A model generated the notes under the pieces. The model had not been told where the DNA came from. It saw only the letters and a list, made by a program, of their open reading frames with translations, and made no database searches. DNA of 64,000 nt, from positions 1-64,000 of the forward strand of contig CAZSHS010000017.1 in NCBI GenBank assembly GCA_964606665.1, in the 5' to 3' direction. The position numbers were made by a program, and so were the translations under genes. Positions 26,622-36,353 of the stretch are shown piece by piece. Source of the DNA: Aved-18 sp964606665. GTDB taxonomy: Bacteria; Cyanobacteriota; Vampirovibrionia; Obscuribacterales; Obscuribacteraceae. Positions within the stretch are counted from its first letter, which is position 1. The number at the start of each line of letters is the position of its first letter.

Positions 26622-27629
26622 TTATTCGAAACGATTACGCCGTGCNNNNNNNNNNTCGTTTTCCAGAGGTAATATACTTAAAATGAAAGCGTTGGCGTTC
26701 CAGTCGGGCGTGATTTTTTCTACAGCCTGTCCTTCGATGAATTTATAAATTCCCTTATCGAGAGTGCCAATTAAAATGGCACCTGCTTGGTTAATAGCAA
26801 GTGACATGAAAGGAGCAGAGTCTTTTTTGTCGCTTAAGACAGTATTTACTTTGTCATTTTCGTGATAAGCAAGCACACCATGCACGATACCGCCTTCAGA
26901 GTCTTGATGGGTGAACCAGAGGCGGTCTTTTAAATCTAAAGCCATGTCGGTTACTGCTGACTTGTCGAATATTTTTTTGCATTCACCCGCACTCAAGTCA
27001 AAACAGGTGAGCCCACCGCCGTAATGTCCAAAGTCATAACGCAGATAGAGCTTATCGCGCGACAGGAGCATTTCGTTTGGAAAATAAAATGTGCCTTCTA
27101 CGTGCGGTATTGTTTTGGTATCCCATTTGGTGCCATCAAAAATAAGTAAATTTCGTTTCAAAAGTAAAAGAACGTTATTTCCGCGAGCGCCAAGCAGAAT
27201 ATTGGAAGCGGCAGGACCGGTTACATGGACGGGTAATTTGATTTTTTCAAAACCATGCATAGATGTTGACTCAAGAAAAACAAAGTCGTCTTTGCCATCT
27301 GTTGTGATACCAATTAGCCTGCCATCCTGGCTCACTTGTAAGTTGGTAGGCTTGGATAATCCCTGTAAATCGCAAAGAGTGCATTTGAGTTCTTTAGGGT
27401 CGATTTCGTAAATCTTGTTATCACTTATCAGGCAAGGCTTTTGGTGCCAGAGACAAAGAACTCCATCTTTTGTGACAGTCGATGCATCAGGCAAATCGAC
27501 CATCTGGACTGAATTGTCTACTTGAGTAATTTCAAGTGGATTCGCCTTGACAGGTGAAAATTGAGCCTGTGCCGGGGTGCAAGCTGCAAGCAGTATCAAA
27601 ATGTTAACTAAGGTACTCTTTGCAAACAA
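26622..27629 (-). CDS. Exported beta-propeller-like protein, interrupted by a scaffold gap
   Basis: The N-terminal 320 residues are solid: a signal sequence with LAAC lipobox-like segment (ILILLAACTPAQAQ), then repeated strand motifs such as GVLCLWHQKPCL, LIGITTDGKDDFV, LQVSQDGRLIG and ILIGTLDKGIYKF that look like blades of a beta-propeller. The frame then enters ten Ns (26646-26655), so the last residues past the gap are unreliable and the real C-terminus is unknown. The gap has a fixed placeholder size and may hide much more sequence, including the rest of this gene. The function is not known. Confidence 0.55.
   Translation of the reverse strand: MFAKSTLVNILILLAACTPAQAQFSPVKANPLEITQVDNSVQMVDLPDASTVTKDGVLCLWHQKPCLISDNKIYEIDPKELKCTLCDLQGLSKPTNLQVSQDGRLIGITTDGKDDFVFLESTSMHGFEKIKLPVHVTGPAASNILLGARGNNVLLLLKRNLLIFDGTKWDTKTIPHVEGTFYFPNEMLLSRDKLYLRYDFGHYGGGLTCFDLSAGECKKIFDKSAVTDMALDLKDRLWFTHQDSEGGIVHGVLAYHENDKVNTVLSDKKDSAPFMSLAINQAGAILIGTLDKGIYKFIEGQAVEKITPDWNANAFILSILPLENXXXXARRNRFE
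26646..26655. other. Scaffold gap (10 N)
   Basis: Ten consecutive undetermined bases interrupt the 3' end of the beta-propeller-like gene. Ten Ns is a common placeholder, so the true distance is unknown, and continuity of the two flanks rests on scaffolding alone. Confidence 0.99.
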
Positions 27630-27752
27630 AGTGTGGAGCCCATCTGTAATAGTGAATCAGTCGGTCTGGTTTATGTTAATTATAGCGAACTAGCTAATTA
27701 ATTAGAGAGCTGAAATAATGTTGCAAAGAGCTCTTATTACAATTCCTTCGTA

Positions 27753-29168
27753 ATGTTATTTGCCAGTTTTGCTTATCTTATGTTTTTGCCAGTGGTGGTT
27801 GTGCTTCACTGGCTTTTGCCTCGAAAGTTCAGGCTGATTTTTTTGCTTTTGGCAAGCTATTACTTCTACATGTGCTGCGTACCAGTGTTTCTCATCCTGA
27901 TTATGGCGATGAGCCTGTTCAACTGGTTTTGGGGAAATGTCTTAGCCAAAGCGACCAACAAAAAACTGATTTTTGGTATCGGAGTTGGTGTCAATTTACT
28001 CTGTCTTGGTATTTTTAAATACGCCGGATTAGTATGCGATACGCTCAAGCTCGTTGGTCTTGATTGGCACTGGCAAATGCTTTTGCCGCTAGCCATTTCA
28101 TTTTTTACGTTTGAATTCATACACTATTTATTCGAAATTTATCGGGGCAATCCTCCGATGAAATCGCCTGTGTTGTTTTGTTTGTTTGCTGCATTTTTTC
28201 CCACCCAGATAGCGGGTCCAATCAAGCGTTACCAGGACTTCCAAAAACAAATGGACGAGGAAAAGCCTCTTCGACTTTCTTATTTTGATGAGGGTGTTCC
28301 TTTAATTATCTTAGGTTTAGCGAAGAAAGTACTTTTGGCAGACAATTTAGCCATATTCGTAAATATGGGCTACAAGATGCCCGAAGCCTTCAGTTCTACT
28401 GAACTCTGGATATTTGCCTACGCATTTGCATTTCAAATTTATTTTGATTTTTCTGGTTATACTGACATTGCTCGTGGCTCGGCGATGCTATTTGGCTATA
28501 AGATTCCGATTAACTTCAACATGCCTTACATTGCCTCGAACATTTCTGATTTCTGGCATCGCTGGCACATTTCGCTTTCCACCTGGTTACGCGATTATTT
28601 GTTTATTCCCATTGGAGGCTCGCGTGGTAGTGAGTTTCAAACTAATCGCAATTTGCTTATCACCATGACCCTTGGAGGTCTGTGGCACGGCGCATCATGG
28701 AGTTTTATGGTCTGGGGACTGCTACACGGATTTGCACTTGTTGTGCATAGACAGTTTGTGCGCATGACTGAAAAATTTGAAAATCTCAAGCCATTTTTTG
28801 CAAGCAAAATATGGCATGTATTCTCGATTTTGCTTACTTTTCATGTAGTCTGTATTGGCTGGGTTTTCTTTAGAGTTCACGAAATAGGCACTGTATTTGG
28901 TATCGTAAGGAAAATGGTAGTGTTTAATTTTTCTTCGCTCAAACACTTGATTTTCTTTACTCTAGACTATCCGCTCATAGTGCCGTGTGTGGTGGTGATG
29001 GTTGCTTTGTTGGCGCTTTGCAACTTTCCAGTGTCATGGCTTAATCAGCGTAAATTCTTCCAAAATGCGCCTCCTCTTGCTAAAGCAGTCTTTTCTTTTT
29101 TGCTTATTGTGCTCATAATCGGTCTTTTGCCGGATCATTCCGAACCCTTTATCTATTTTCAATTCTAA
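27753..29168 (+). CDS. MBOAT family O-acyltransferase (AlgI-like), copy 1
   Basis: A polytopic membrane protein of 471 residues starting MLFASFAYLMFLPVVV. It carries the MBOAT hallmarks: FPTQIAGPIKRY, FDFSGYTDIARGSAMLFGY, and the conserved His in TMTLGGLWHGASW. AlgI-type proteins move acetyl groups across the membrane to O-acetylate exported polysaccharides together with an SGNH partner. It closely resembles the second MBOAT at 33073-34530. The gene opens the surface-glycan region and is followed 95 bases later by pseB on the same strand; the only SGNH candidate is 2.7 kb away next to copy 2. Confidence 0.9.
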   Translation: MLFASFAYLMFLPVVVVLHWLLPRKFRLIFLLLASYYFYMCCVPVFLILIMAMSLFNWFWGNVLAKATNKKLIFGIGVGVNLLCLGIFKYAGLVCDTLKLVGLDWHWQMLLPLAISFFTFEFIHYLFEIYRGNPPMKSPVLFCLFAAFFPTQIAGPIKRYQDFQKQMDEEKPLRLSYFDEGVPLIILGLAKKVLLADNLAIFVNMGYKMPEAFSSTELWIFAYAFAFQIYFDFSGYTDIARGSAMLFGYKIPINFNMPYIASNISDFWHRWHISLSTWLRDYLFIPIGGSRGSEFQTNRNLLITMTLGGLWHGASWSFMVWGLLHGFALVVHRQFVRMTEKFENLKPFFASKIWHVFSILLTFHVVCIGWVFFRVHEIGTVFGIVRKMVVFNFSSLKHLIFFTLDYPLIVPCVVVMVALLALCNFPVSWLNQRKFFQNAPPLAKAVFSFLLIVLIIGLLPDHSEPFIYFQF

Positions 29169-29263
29169 AAGACTAATCATTAAGAACGGGCTGAAAGGTC
29201 GTAAAATAGACCGTTTCCGACCCCTAAATTTGAAAAGATCCTAAAGACGAAGGCAGTCAGTCA

Positions 29264-30349
29264 ATGAGCGCAAAGAACGACAAAGCGGCTAAGCAAGAAG
29301 CTTCGACCTCGAACTCAAATTCCAAAGCTTCCAAAATAGACTGGAATAACTCGACCGTTCTGGTCACGGGCGGTACCGGCTCGTTTGGTCAAAAATTCGT
29401 GAGAAACGTCTTAAGCAAGTACAATCCTAAGAAACTGATAATCTTCAGCCGCGACGAACTCAAGCAGTACGAAATGTCGCAAACTGTAAACGACCGATGT
29501 GTGCGTTACTTCCTGGGCGACGTGCGAGACAAGGACAGACTTTACAGAGCTTTTCAGGATGTAGATATAGTTGTCCATGCCGCAGCCCTCAAACAGGTTC
29601 CTGCCGCAGAATACAATCCTTTTGAATTCGTTAAAACAAATGTGATTGGTGCGGCGAACATAATTGATGCTGCAATCGACCGTGGCGTTAAGAAAGTGCT
29701 TGCCTTGAGCACCGACAAAGCTGCCAATCCCGTTAATTTGTATGGTGCAACCAAGCTATGCGCAGACAAATTGTTTGTTACTGCCAACGCCTACGCCGGT
29801 TCACGTGAAACACAATTTTCGATTGTTCGTTATGGAAATGTTTTAGGAAGCCGCGGTAGTGTGATTCCATTGTTTTTAGAGATGCGCAAAACTGGCGTGC
29901 TCAAACTAACAGACAAGCGTATGACTCGCTTTTGGCTCACTTTAGACCAGGGTGTTGACTTCGTTTTGTCCAGTATAGAGTGGATGGAAGGCGGCGAAAT
30001 TTTCGTTCCAAAAATCGCTAGTATGCGCCTTACCGACTTGGCCAAAGCAGTCGGTCCCGAATGCAAATACGAATATTTTGGACTGCGTCCTGGTGAAAAG
30101 TTGCACGAAGCCTTAGTTCCGCGCGATGAGTCGCCATGGTGTATTGAATTTCCAGATCGCTATATTATTCAACCCAATCAAAAATGGTGGGAAGCTGACA
30201 GTCTCATAGCCAAAGGCGGCACCAAGGTTGAAGATGGCTTTAGATATAGAAGCGACATTAACACTCAATGGCTTGAAGTGGAAGACTTGAAAAAATTAGT
30301 CGACATTGAGATGGAATCAGAGCCTAAAGAGCCGACTAAAGTAAGATAA
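29264..30349 (+). CDS. pseB: UDP-N-acetylglucosamine 4,6-dehydratase (inverting), PseB
   Basis: An SDR enzyme of 361 residues that catalyses the first step of pseudaminic acid synthesis, with C5 inversion. A polar Ser/Lys-rich extension of about 25 residues precedes the NAD motif TGGTGSFGQKFV. Diagnostic PseB features are IFSRDELKQYEM, ALKQVPAAEYNPFEFVKTN and the catalytic STDKAANPVNLYGATK. MTRFWLTLDQGV and RPGEKLHEAL complete the family pattern. It converges with pseC (stops 16 bases apart) even though the two act consecutively, so they are not in one operon. Confidence 0.94.
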   Translation: MSAKNDKAAKQEASTSNSNSKASKIDWNNSTVLVTGGTGSFGQKFVRNVLSKYNPKKLIIFSRDELKQYEMSQTVNDRCVRYFLGDVRDKDRLYRAFQDVDIVVHAAALKQVPAAEYNPFEFVKTNVIGAANIIDAAIDRGVKKVLALSTDKAANPVNLYGATKLCADKLFVTANAYAGSRETQFSIVRYGNVLGSRGSVIPLFLEMRKTGVLKLTDKRMTRFWLTLDQGVDFVLSSIEWMEGGEIFVPKIASMRLTDLAKAVGPECKYEYFGLRPGEKLHEALVPRDESPWCIEFPDRYIIQPNQKWWEADSLIAKGGTKVEDGFRYRSDINTQWLEVEDLKKLVDIEMESEPKEPTKVR

Positions 30350-30365
30350 AACGCAATGCTTTAGC

Positions 30366-31598
30366 CTACGCTAGTAGCTCAGCCGATATTTTTTCAAGCG
30401 CCATCACGACGTCGTCTATGTCTTGATCGGTCATGGCCGGGAACATGGGGAGTGATATTTCACCAGCATAGAATTTGTCGGCATTGGGACAATTTGGTTT
30501 TTCAGGCATTACATCTTGATAATAAGGGTGGCGATAAACCGGAATGTAATGCACTTGCACGCCTATGTTTTCGGCTCTGAGCGCTTCAAAAACCAATTTG
30601 CGATTTCGAGCCACAGGCTCTTTAGTGACAAGAATTGGAAACAAATGATAAGCCGACTCGACGCCCTCGCGCTCGCTTAAGCATGCAATACCGCAGATGG
30701 TGGCAAGGCGCTTTCTGTATATTGAAGCTATTTCGCGACGACGTTTAATGAATTCTGGCAAACGGTTCATCTGGCTGCTACCCAGTGCTGCTTGAATGTC
30801 TGTGATGCGATAGTTGAATCCAAGCTCTTGCATCTCGTGATACCAAGAGCCTTGGTCTTCGTCGGCGCAAACCAGTTTTTCATGACGTTTTTCGATACCG
30901 TGGGTACGAAATTTCATCAGTCGTTCAAAATATGTTTCGTCATTTGTGAGGACCATTCCGCCCTCACCCGTGGTCATCGATTTGACTGGATGGAAGCTCA
31001 ATATAGACATGTCGCCAAGACTTCCGGCATTCTTGCCTTTGTATTTGCCGCCAAGTGAGTGTGCTGCGTCGATTACCAAAACAAGATTGTGTTTGTTTGC
31101 TATAACGGCTAATTCATCGGCGTTGCATGGGTGTCCAGCGAAATCTATTCCCACTAAAATTTTGGTCTTCGCGTTGATTTTTTGTTCTACTTTAGAAACA
31201 TCTATGTTGCCAGTATCTGGCTCTACATCGCAAAATGCGGTGGTGGCGCCCAAGTAATGAGCGGCGTTACCTGTGGCTGCAAATGTGATTGGAGCAAGTA
31301 AAACCTCTTCACCATTTTTCAGTCCGGCAGCATAGTAAGCACCGTGTAGCGCAGACGTGCCACTGCTATAGGCTACGGCATATTTGACTCCGACGAATTG
31401 TGCTACTGTCTTTTCGAATTTTTCAATTTCTGGACCCTGAGTGAGCCAGTCAGAGAGCAATGTATTGGTCACGCACTCAACATCTGATGTATTAATACTT
31501 TGACGCCCATAGGGCAGGAGAGTTTTTCTGACCGGACTTGCGCCATTGATAGCAAGTTTGGATATTTTCTTTGAACTGACTTTGATATCTGATGTCAT
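30366..31598 (-). CDS. pseC: UDP-4-amino-4,6-dideoxy-N-acetyl-beta-L-altrosamine transaminase, PseC
   Basis: A PLP-dependent DegT/DnrJ/EryC1 aminotransferase of 410 residues. The Schiff-base Lys is in LSFHPVKSMTTGEGG. SDWLTQGPEIEKFE, YSSGTSALHGAYYAAGL and DAAHSLGGKYKG support the PseC subfamily, which aminates C4 of the PseB product using glutamate. An N-terminal extension of about 25 residues precedes the conserved LLPYGRQSI start. The 249-base region upstream (31599-31846) has no recognised element. Confidence 0.92.
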   Translation of the reverse strand: MTSDIKVSSKKISKLAINGASPVRKTLLPYGRQSINTSDVECVTNTLLSDWLTQGPEIEKFEKTVAQFVGVKYAVAYSSGTSALHGAYYAAGLKNGEEVLLAPITFAATGNAAHYLGATTAFCDVEPDTGNIDVSKVEQKINAKTKILVGIDFAGHPCNADELAVIANKHNLVLVIDAAHSLGGKYKGKNAGSLGDMSILSFHPVKSMTTGEGGMVLTNDETYFERLMKFRTHGIEKRHEKLVCADEDQGSWYHEMQELGFNYRITDIQAALGSSQMNRLPEFIKRRREIASIYRKRLATICGIACLSEREGVESAYHLFPILVTKEPVARNRKLVFEALRAENIGVQVHYIPVYRHPYYQDVMPEKPNCPNADKFYAGEISLPMFPAMTDQDIDDVVMALEKISAELLA

Positions 31599-31846
31599 TT
31601 GTTGTTGTTCTTCTTCTTTATTCTCATTTAGTGCTCACAAAGTCTAACGCTGGAACATCATTGTGTCCATACTCGGTTTAAAATTCAGCGCTGCAATTGC
31701 AGCTCTTCTTTACCTTCAACCACCTGAGTAGATTTATTTTGAGCATATGATGAAGGAAGGTATGGGCTCCAACGCCGCCCCAACCGGTGTCGGGAGGAAA
31801 TTCGCGTGAAATAAGACAAATTCTCAGTTTCATCATTCGTCTTTAT

Positions 31847-33061
31847 CTACTTGTTTAATGCCGCTTTTAGTTTTTGTTTGACAGTTGGGTCGTTTTTGAT
31901 ATGTTCACTTAAAAGCGCCCAAACTTTGATTGCGCCGGGGCCGGTAAGGTGCACATTATCTCTGAAATCTTTGCTCGAGAACTGACTAGCTCTCTGCAAA
32001 TCTATAAGTTCGGCTCCATTCGTGCGTGTCGATTCAATTAGCATCTTGTCCCACTGAGTAGAGAATCCTGGTGGCAAAAGATCCAGATTGGATTTTTCAA
32101 GCGGAAGTTTGACTACAAGTGTCATTACGTTGTTGCGCTTAAGTTCGCCAAGCATGTGATTAAAGCTCTTATATTGATAATTGAAGATGCTGTTTTTGAG
32201 TGCATAAGACTGTTTATAGTGATTAGCTTCGCTTGCAATCCACTCAGGCTTGGCACTTATGAGTGGATCTACGCCGTCTTCTTCACCCAGAAATGTTACG
32301 GTATTGTTCTGGTTCAATCCTTTTGATGCAAGGTCGCCTGAGTTGAGCGGGCGAGAAAATGTGGTGCAAGCAAGACAAGATAAGATGGTGGCATAGTCGG
32401 ATCTAGTTCGATAAATATTTGAAGCTGAATGCAAATAATGGTCGACCAGAGTGGGAAAGTTTTTTACCCGTTCAAGACCGCGGTGACGATTGGAAAAATA
32501 GCAATTTACCGGGGAGACACTTGTGTCTACCGTTGAATCGAGGAATGGACGAGGTACAACAGTGACAATTGCTAATGATGGTTTTTTGCCTGCTTGCAAT
32601 AATTTTCCAATCAGCAATTCCTGGTCTGAAACGAGACAGCCGCCAAAATAAAGATTTTTCGATTTCATTTTTAAATCGAGCTTGTCGTTAAACAGCCTGT
32701 CTGCATATTTGGCATCAAAATAGGAATATCGATTATTTGAATTGAGCGACAATTTGTATTGCACCATATCAGCGTAGCTGCAGAGCGGATCGGCAGTTGA
32801 ATCACCTACAATGATAGTGTTTGCATTTAGCGGATTATTTAAGAAGTGTTCAATTTTAGCGCCAACGACATCGTTGTCTTTGAGCATAGTGCCACGTATA
32901 AACACGAGTCGCAGCGGCTTGGTGTAAAACAGGAATAATTCAGCCAGTATGAGGCAGAACAATAACCACACAAATGGTGAATGCAAGACGCGCTTCAACG
33001 CACTTGTTTTGGTCTTTGTTTGACCTTGTGTAATTGCGATTGTCTGATTCAATTCACTCAT
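31847..33061 (-). CDS. SGNH-hydrolase-like partner of MBOAT (AlgJ/DltD-like)
   Basis: A 404-residue protein with one N-terminal membrane helix (residues 30-48) and a periplasmic domain. The nucleophile motif is VGDSTADP (GDS at 86-88). A C-terminal DNVH (Asp368, His371) fits the catalytic Asp-x-x-His of SGNH esterases and transferases. Such proteins take acetyl groups delivered by an MBOAT protein and place them on a polysaccharide or other envelope polymer. It lies 11 bases after MBOAT copy 2 in the same operon. The family assignment rests on these motifs and context; overall similarity to AlgJ or DltD is weak by eye. Confidence 0.72.
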   Translation of the reverse strand: MSELNQTIAITQGQTKTKTSALKRVLHSPFVWLLFCLILAELFLFYTKPLRLVFIRGTMLKDNDVVGAKIEHFLNNPLNANTIIVGDSTADPLCSYADMVQYKLSLNSNNRYSYFDAKYADRLFNDKLDLKMKSKNLYFGGCLVSDQELLIGKLLQAGKKPSLAIVTVVPRPFLDSTVDTSVSPVNCYFSNRHRGLERVKNFPTLVDHYLHSASNIYRTRSDYATILSCLACTTFSRPLNSGDLASKGLNQNNTVTFLGEEDGVDPLISAKPEWIASEANHYKQSYALKNSIFNYQYKSFNHMLGELKRNNVMTLVVKLPLEKSNLDLLPPGFSTQWDKMLIESTRTNGAELIDLQRASQFSSKDFRDNVHLTGPGAIKVWALLSEHIKNDPTVKQKLKAALNK

Positions 33062-33072
33062 AAGTTCACCGA

Positions 33073-34530
33073 TTAGAATTGAAAATAGATGAAGGGTTGG
33101 GTTCCATCAGGCAGGAAGATAATCATAATCACCATCAGCACTAAACAAAAAAGTCCAGTAACAGGAGCGGGCGTTTTTTTGAACACTCCCTTTTCATTCA
33201 AAACACTCAAAGGCAGATTCACTAACAATAAAATTAGAGTAAGGCAAAGTGAGACGCTTACAAGCACAGGTAAGTGATTAGCGAGTAAAAGTAATGAATG
33301 AGACTCAACTTCTGCTCTTGTGAATAGTGGACTTAAACAAATCATTTTCGTTACGACACTAAATGCGGTGCGTACGTCTTGCACGCGGAAAAATACCCAG
33401 CCGATACAAACGACGTGGAAGGTGAGAAACAATGATAAAAGAGCGCCGATTTTTGACTGGAAGAATTTATTGAGCCAGAAAATACTTTCTTTGGCAAATT
33501 GAAATTCGCGATGAATAATAAGTGCCAGTCCGTGAAATACTCCCCAGACTACAAAGTTCCAAGAAGCTCCGTGCCAGAGACCGCCAAGAGTCATGGTGAT
33601 GAGTAGATTGCGATTTGTCTGCCAGCGACTACCGCGCGAGCCACCAAGGGGAATGAACAAATAGTCGCGGAGCCAGGAAGATAGTGATATGTGCCAACGA
33701 TGCCAGAAATTAGCAATGTTTGAGGCTATATAAGGCATGTTGAAGTTAATCGGAATGCTGTAGCCAAACAAGCGCGCTGAACCGCGCGCGATGTCTGTGT
33801 AGCCTGAAAAGTCAAAATAAATTTGAAAGGCAAAAGCGTAAGCGAAAAGCCAGAGTTCAAGCGCTCCAAACGAGCCTGGAACGGTGTATCCCATCAAAAC
33901 GAAATTGGCTAGCGGGTCGGCTAAAAGAATTTTCTTGGCAAAACCAATCAAAATAAGCGGAATGCCTTCATCCAGATATTTCAGCCTGAACGGCTTTTCT
34001 TCTTTCATCTGAGATTCAAAGTCTGGATATCTTTTGATTGGTCCGGCAATCTGCGTGGGGAAGAAGGCGGCAAACAGCGCGAAAAGGACAAATGAACCTA
34101 TCGGCATTTTGCCACGATAGATTTCAAAAAGATAATGGATAAACTCAAAGGTGAAGAATGAGATAGCCAAAGGCAATGCAATGTTCAGTTGCCATCCGGG
34201 GCTTTGATGTGTGACCAGTTGCATGAAGGCATCGGCTGAGCCGACAAAGAAATTAGCGTATTTAAATGTTCCAAGACATATGAGATTCAGGGCGATACCC
34301 ACGCCAAAAATGAGTTTTTTGTGCGTTGTCGCGTTATGTAGAACATTTCCCCAGACCCAATTGAACACGGTCATGCCAAAAATCAGAAAAACAAATATAG
34401 GCATCCAGCTCATATAGAAGAAATAGCTGGCTAAAAGAAGCATGGGAAGGCGCGTTTGCTTGGGCATAAGCCAAAACAGCAAAACGATTGCCGGCAGGAA
34501 AAACAGGTACTGTAAGCTCGTGAAAAGCAT
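33073..34530 (-). CDS. MBOAT family O-acyltransferase (AlgI-like), copy 2
   Basis: A polytopic protein of about 485 residues, strongly similar to copy 1 at 27753. The shared blocks include FPTQIAGPIKRYPDF, FDFSGYTDIARGSA, NFWHRWHISLSSWLRDY and LGGLWHGASW, with the catalytic His in the last. ATG 34530 is chosen because copy 1 starts with the same MLF-S---YL-FLP sequence; an in-frame TTG at 34560 is possible. It is followed at once by the SGNH gene, forming a probable O-acylation module downstream of pseG and pseI. Confidence 0.9.
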   Translation of the reverse strand: MLFTSLQYLFFLPAIVLLFWLMPKQTRLPMLLLASYFFYMSWMPIFVFLIFGMTVFNWVWGNVLHNATTHKKLIFGVGIALNLICLGTFKYANFFVGSADAFMQLVTHQSPGWQLNIALPLAISFFTFEFIHYLFEIYRGKMPIGSFVLFALFAAFFPTQIAGPIKRYPDFESQMKEEKPFRLKYLDEGIPLILIGFAKKILLADPLANFVLMGYTVPGSFGALELWLFAYAFAFQIYFDFSGYTDIARGSARLFGYSIPINFNMPYIASNIANFWHRWHISLSSWLRDYLFIPLGGSRGSRWQTNRNLLITMTLGGLWHGASWNFVVWGVFHGLALIIHREFQFAKESIFWLNKFFQSKIGALLSLFLTFHVVCIGWVFFRVQDVRTAFSVVTKMICLSPLFTRAEVESHSLLLLANHLPVLVSVSLCLTLILLLVNLPLSVLNEKGVFKKTPAPVTGLFCLVLMVIMIIFLPDGTQPFIYFQF

Positions 34531-34600
34531 GGTTGTCAGATTATAAGCTGAGCTTTCCAAGAGTTTGCGAAGTATATTTAAGGTAAAAGATCTTACTTAC

Positions 34601-35656
34601 TTATTTAAGCTTTTCTAGTTCGTAAGCGATTCGCAAAGCCCCGTGTCCATCGCTTATTTGGGCTGCGGCCCGGCTGGTGCGCTCTAATAAAGCAAAATCG
34701 GTTAAATATGTACTTACTGCCTGTGCAATGATTTCTTTGCTCAAATGTTCAAAATAACCAATCGACATTGCAGCACCTTGTTCAACCAGGCTATTTGTGA
34801 CGTCTTCCTGGTTTTTTGCCAAAATTATTTGTACGGTCGCAACTCCAAGGCAGCAACGTTCCCACGAGCTCGACCCACCGCCACCCAAAACGAGGTCACA
34901 TTCACTCATAAGTTTTGCCATTTGATTGTGAGCAATAAGAACCGTGGCCGGTTTTTTAAATTGTTTTGCCAGCACTTCAATTTGATTTTGATGCGGTGAG
35001 TTTTTTCCAATTACTACAGTCAAGTCGAAATTGAGATTTAGTGTAAGTAATGCCTCCATCGCAAAAGCAGTGACATTGAGCGGATCCGAAAGACCCATGC
35101 TTATTACCAGGTGATTTGTGTCATTTGGCGATCGCGATTGGCGTCGTTTTAAACTTGACTCTCGATGTAAGGCAAACTCTTCTCTTAGAGGAGCAAACTC
35201 AACACCTGTTCTTACAATAGACTTAGAATCAAGCAAAGCCTTGTATTCATCGGCTTGTCGATTATATGTGGGATCGACTAAAAAATCGGCGTCGTGACTG
35301 CGCGAAGGCATATCGTCAATCACAGCTATTTTGTGACTGAATTTGCGAACATTTGATTGATAGTCTTTTTGTAAACGATAGCTATCAATAAAAGCCAGGT
35401 TGGCATGCCAGTCTTCGGGCAAAATGTTACACATGGCTTGAACATTATCGAAATCGCTTTTTTTTATTTCTTTAGTAGAGAAGTTTGTTTTGGGCAAAGA
35501 CTCTCTGCCACCAGGTATGAGGTCAACACTACCTTCTTGTGTGACTAATATACAGTCGTGTCCTCGTTTGGCCAATTCGCGAGCTATTGCGAGTGTGCGG
35601 ACAAGATGACCGCCGCCTTCTTCCTGCGATGCATCAGCTCTAAAAACTATTTTCAT
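34601..35656 (-). CDS. pseG: UDP-2,4-diacetamido-2,4,6-trideoxy-beta-L-altropyranose hydrolase, PseG
   Basis: A GT-B-fold nucleotide-sugar hydrolase of 351 residues that releases UDP in the fourth step of pseudaminic acid synthesis. The N-terminal motif GGGHLVR has the catalytic His at position 17, as in characterised PseG. The UDP-binding region LGGGGSSSWERCCLGV matches the family pattern. The start overlaps the end of the WbqC-like gene by 17 bases, so the two are translationally linked. A second PseG-like protein at 47866 lacks this His; this copy is the likely active enzyme. Confidence 0.88.
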   Translation of the reverse strand: MKIVFRADASQEEGGGHLVRTLAIARELAKRGHDCILVTQEGSVDLIPGGRESLPKTNFSTKEIKKSDFDNVQAMCNILPEDWHANLAFIDSYRLQKDYQSNVRKFSHKIAVIDDMPSRSHDADFLVDPTYNRQADEYKALLDSKSIVRTGVEFAPLREEFALHRESSLKRRQSRSPNDTNHLVISMGLSDPLNVTAFAMEALLTLNLNFDLTVVIGKNSPHQNQIEVLAKQFKKPATVLIAHNQMAKLMSECDLVLGGGGSSSWERCCLGVATVQIILAKNQEDVTNSLVEQGAAMSIGYFEHLSKEIIAQAVSTYLTDFALLERTSRAAAQISDGHGALRIAYELEKLK

Positions 35657-36353
35657 GTTTTTTAGTGGTGCTCAAAATATTCAAGCCTTCAGACCCATGA
35701 TTGAAGAGTAAGTCTATGACAGACATATAGGGTTCAAAAGGCTCAAAGCGTTGGGTGTATTGCGGATGAGCATAGTCGTGAAAAACAAGCTCGATTCCAG
35801 CTTTGTCAAAGTCTTCTTGTTTGAGATAGTCTCTGCCAAAGGGACCAGAAATATAAGTGGTGCAATCGACTTGGCGACAAAGGTCGAGTATCAGAGCGTC
35901 TTTAGTGAAGTTTGAATCCATTTGTGAGCTGAACAGAACCGGTGTTTTTATAGTCAAAGCATCAAGCAAGTATTGCATTTGTTCTTTGCATAACAAAGAG
36001 AGCATGGTCCAATCTTTTGAGTAATGTTCTTCAAAAAAAGCTTTGTGCTCGGGATAAAATTTTGCTTTGGCGTAAGCGCCATGTATAGTTTGAAAATGAT
36101 CTTTGCGCCAATCAGAGCTGTTTTCGATTTCTACTGTATTAATGGGCAAGTCAAAGTTGCGGCCTTTGGTCTTAAGGGGAACTGTAAGCCATTTCCAGCC
36201 GTTGGCTGTGCGAATTTTATTTCGTGCAGTAAAACTGCGTTTTTCCAATTGGACATGATCTAACACAATATGCAAATCGCTCATGGCGATTCGCTCCATA
36301 TAACCTAGCCACGGAAGATAGGCTGGTTGACTGATACTAACTATTTTTCGCAT
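35640..36353 (-). CDS. wbqC: WbqC-like family protein
   Basis: A 237-residue cytoplasmic protein with the WbqC family opening VSISQPAYLPWLGYMERI, followed by LDHVQLEKRSFTARNKIRT and NGWKWLTVPLK. WbqC-like proteins are found in O-antigen and nonulosonic-acid gene clusters, but I know of no firmly established reaction. The gene overlaps pseI upstream by 13 bases and pseG downstream by 17, so it is tightly embedded in the pseudaminic acid operon. A role in modifying the sugar or its precursor is a reasonable inference. Confidence 0.82.
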   Translation of the reverse strand: MRKIVSISQPAYLPWLGYMERIAMSDLHIVLDHVQLEKRSFTARNKIRTANGWKWLTVPLKTKGRNFDLPINTVEIENSSDWRKDHFQTIHGAYAKAKFYPEHKAFFEEHYSKDWTMLSLLCKEQMQYLLDALTIKTPVLFSSQMDSNFTKDALILDLCRQVDCTTYISGPFGRDYLKQEDFDKAGIELVFHDYAHPQYTQRFEPFEPYMSVIDLLFNHGSEGLNILSTTKKHENSF

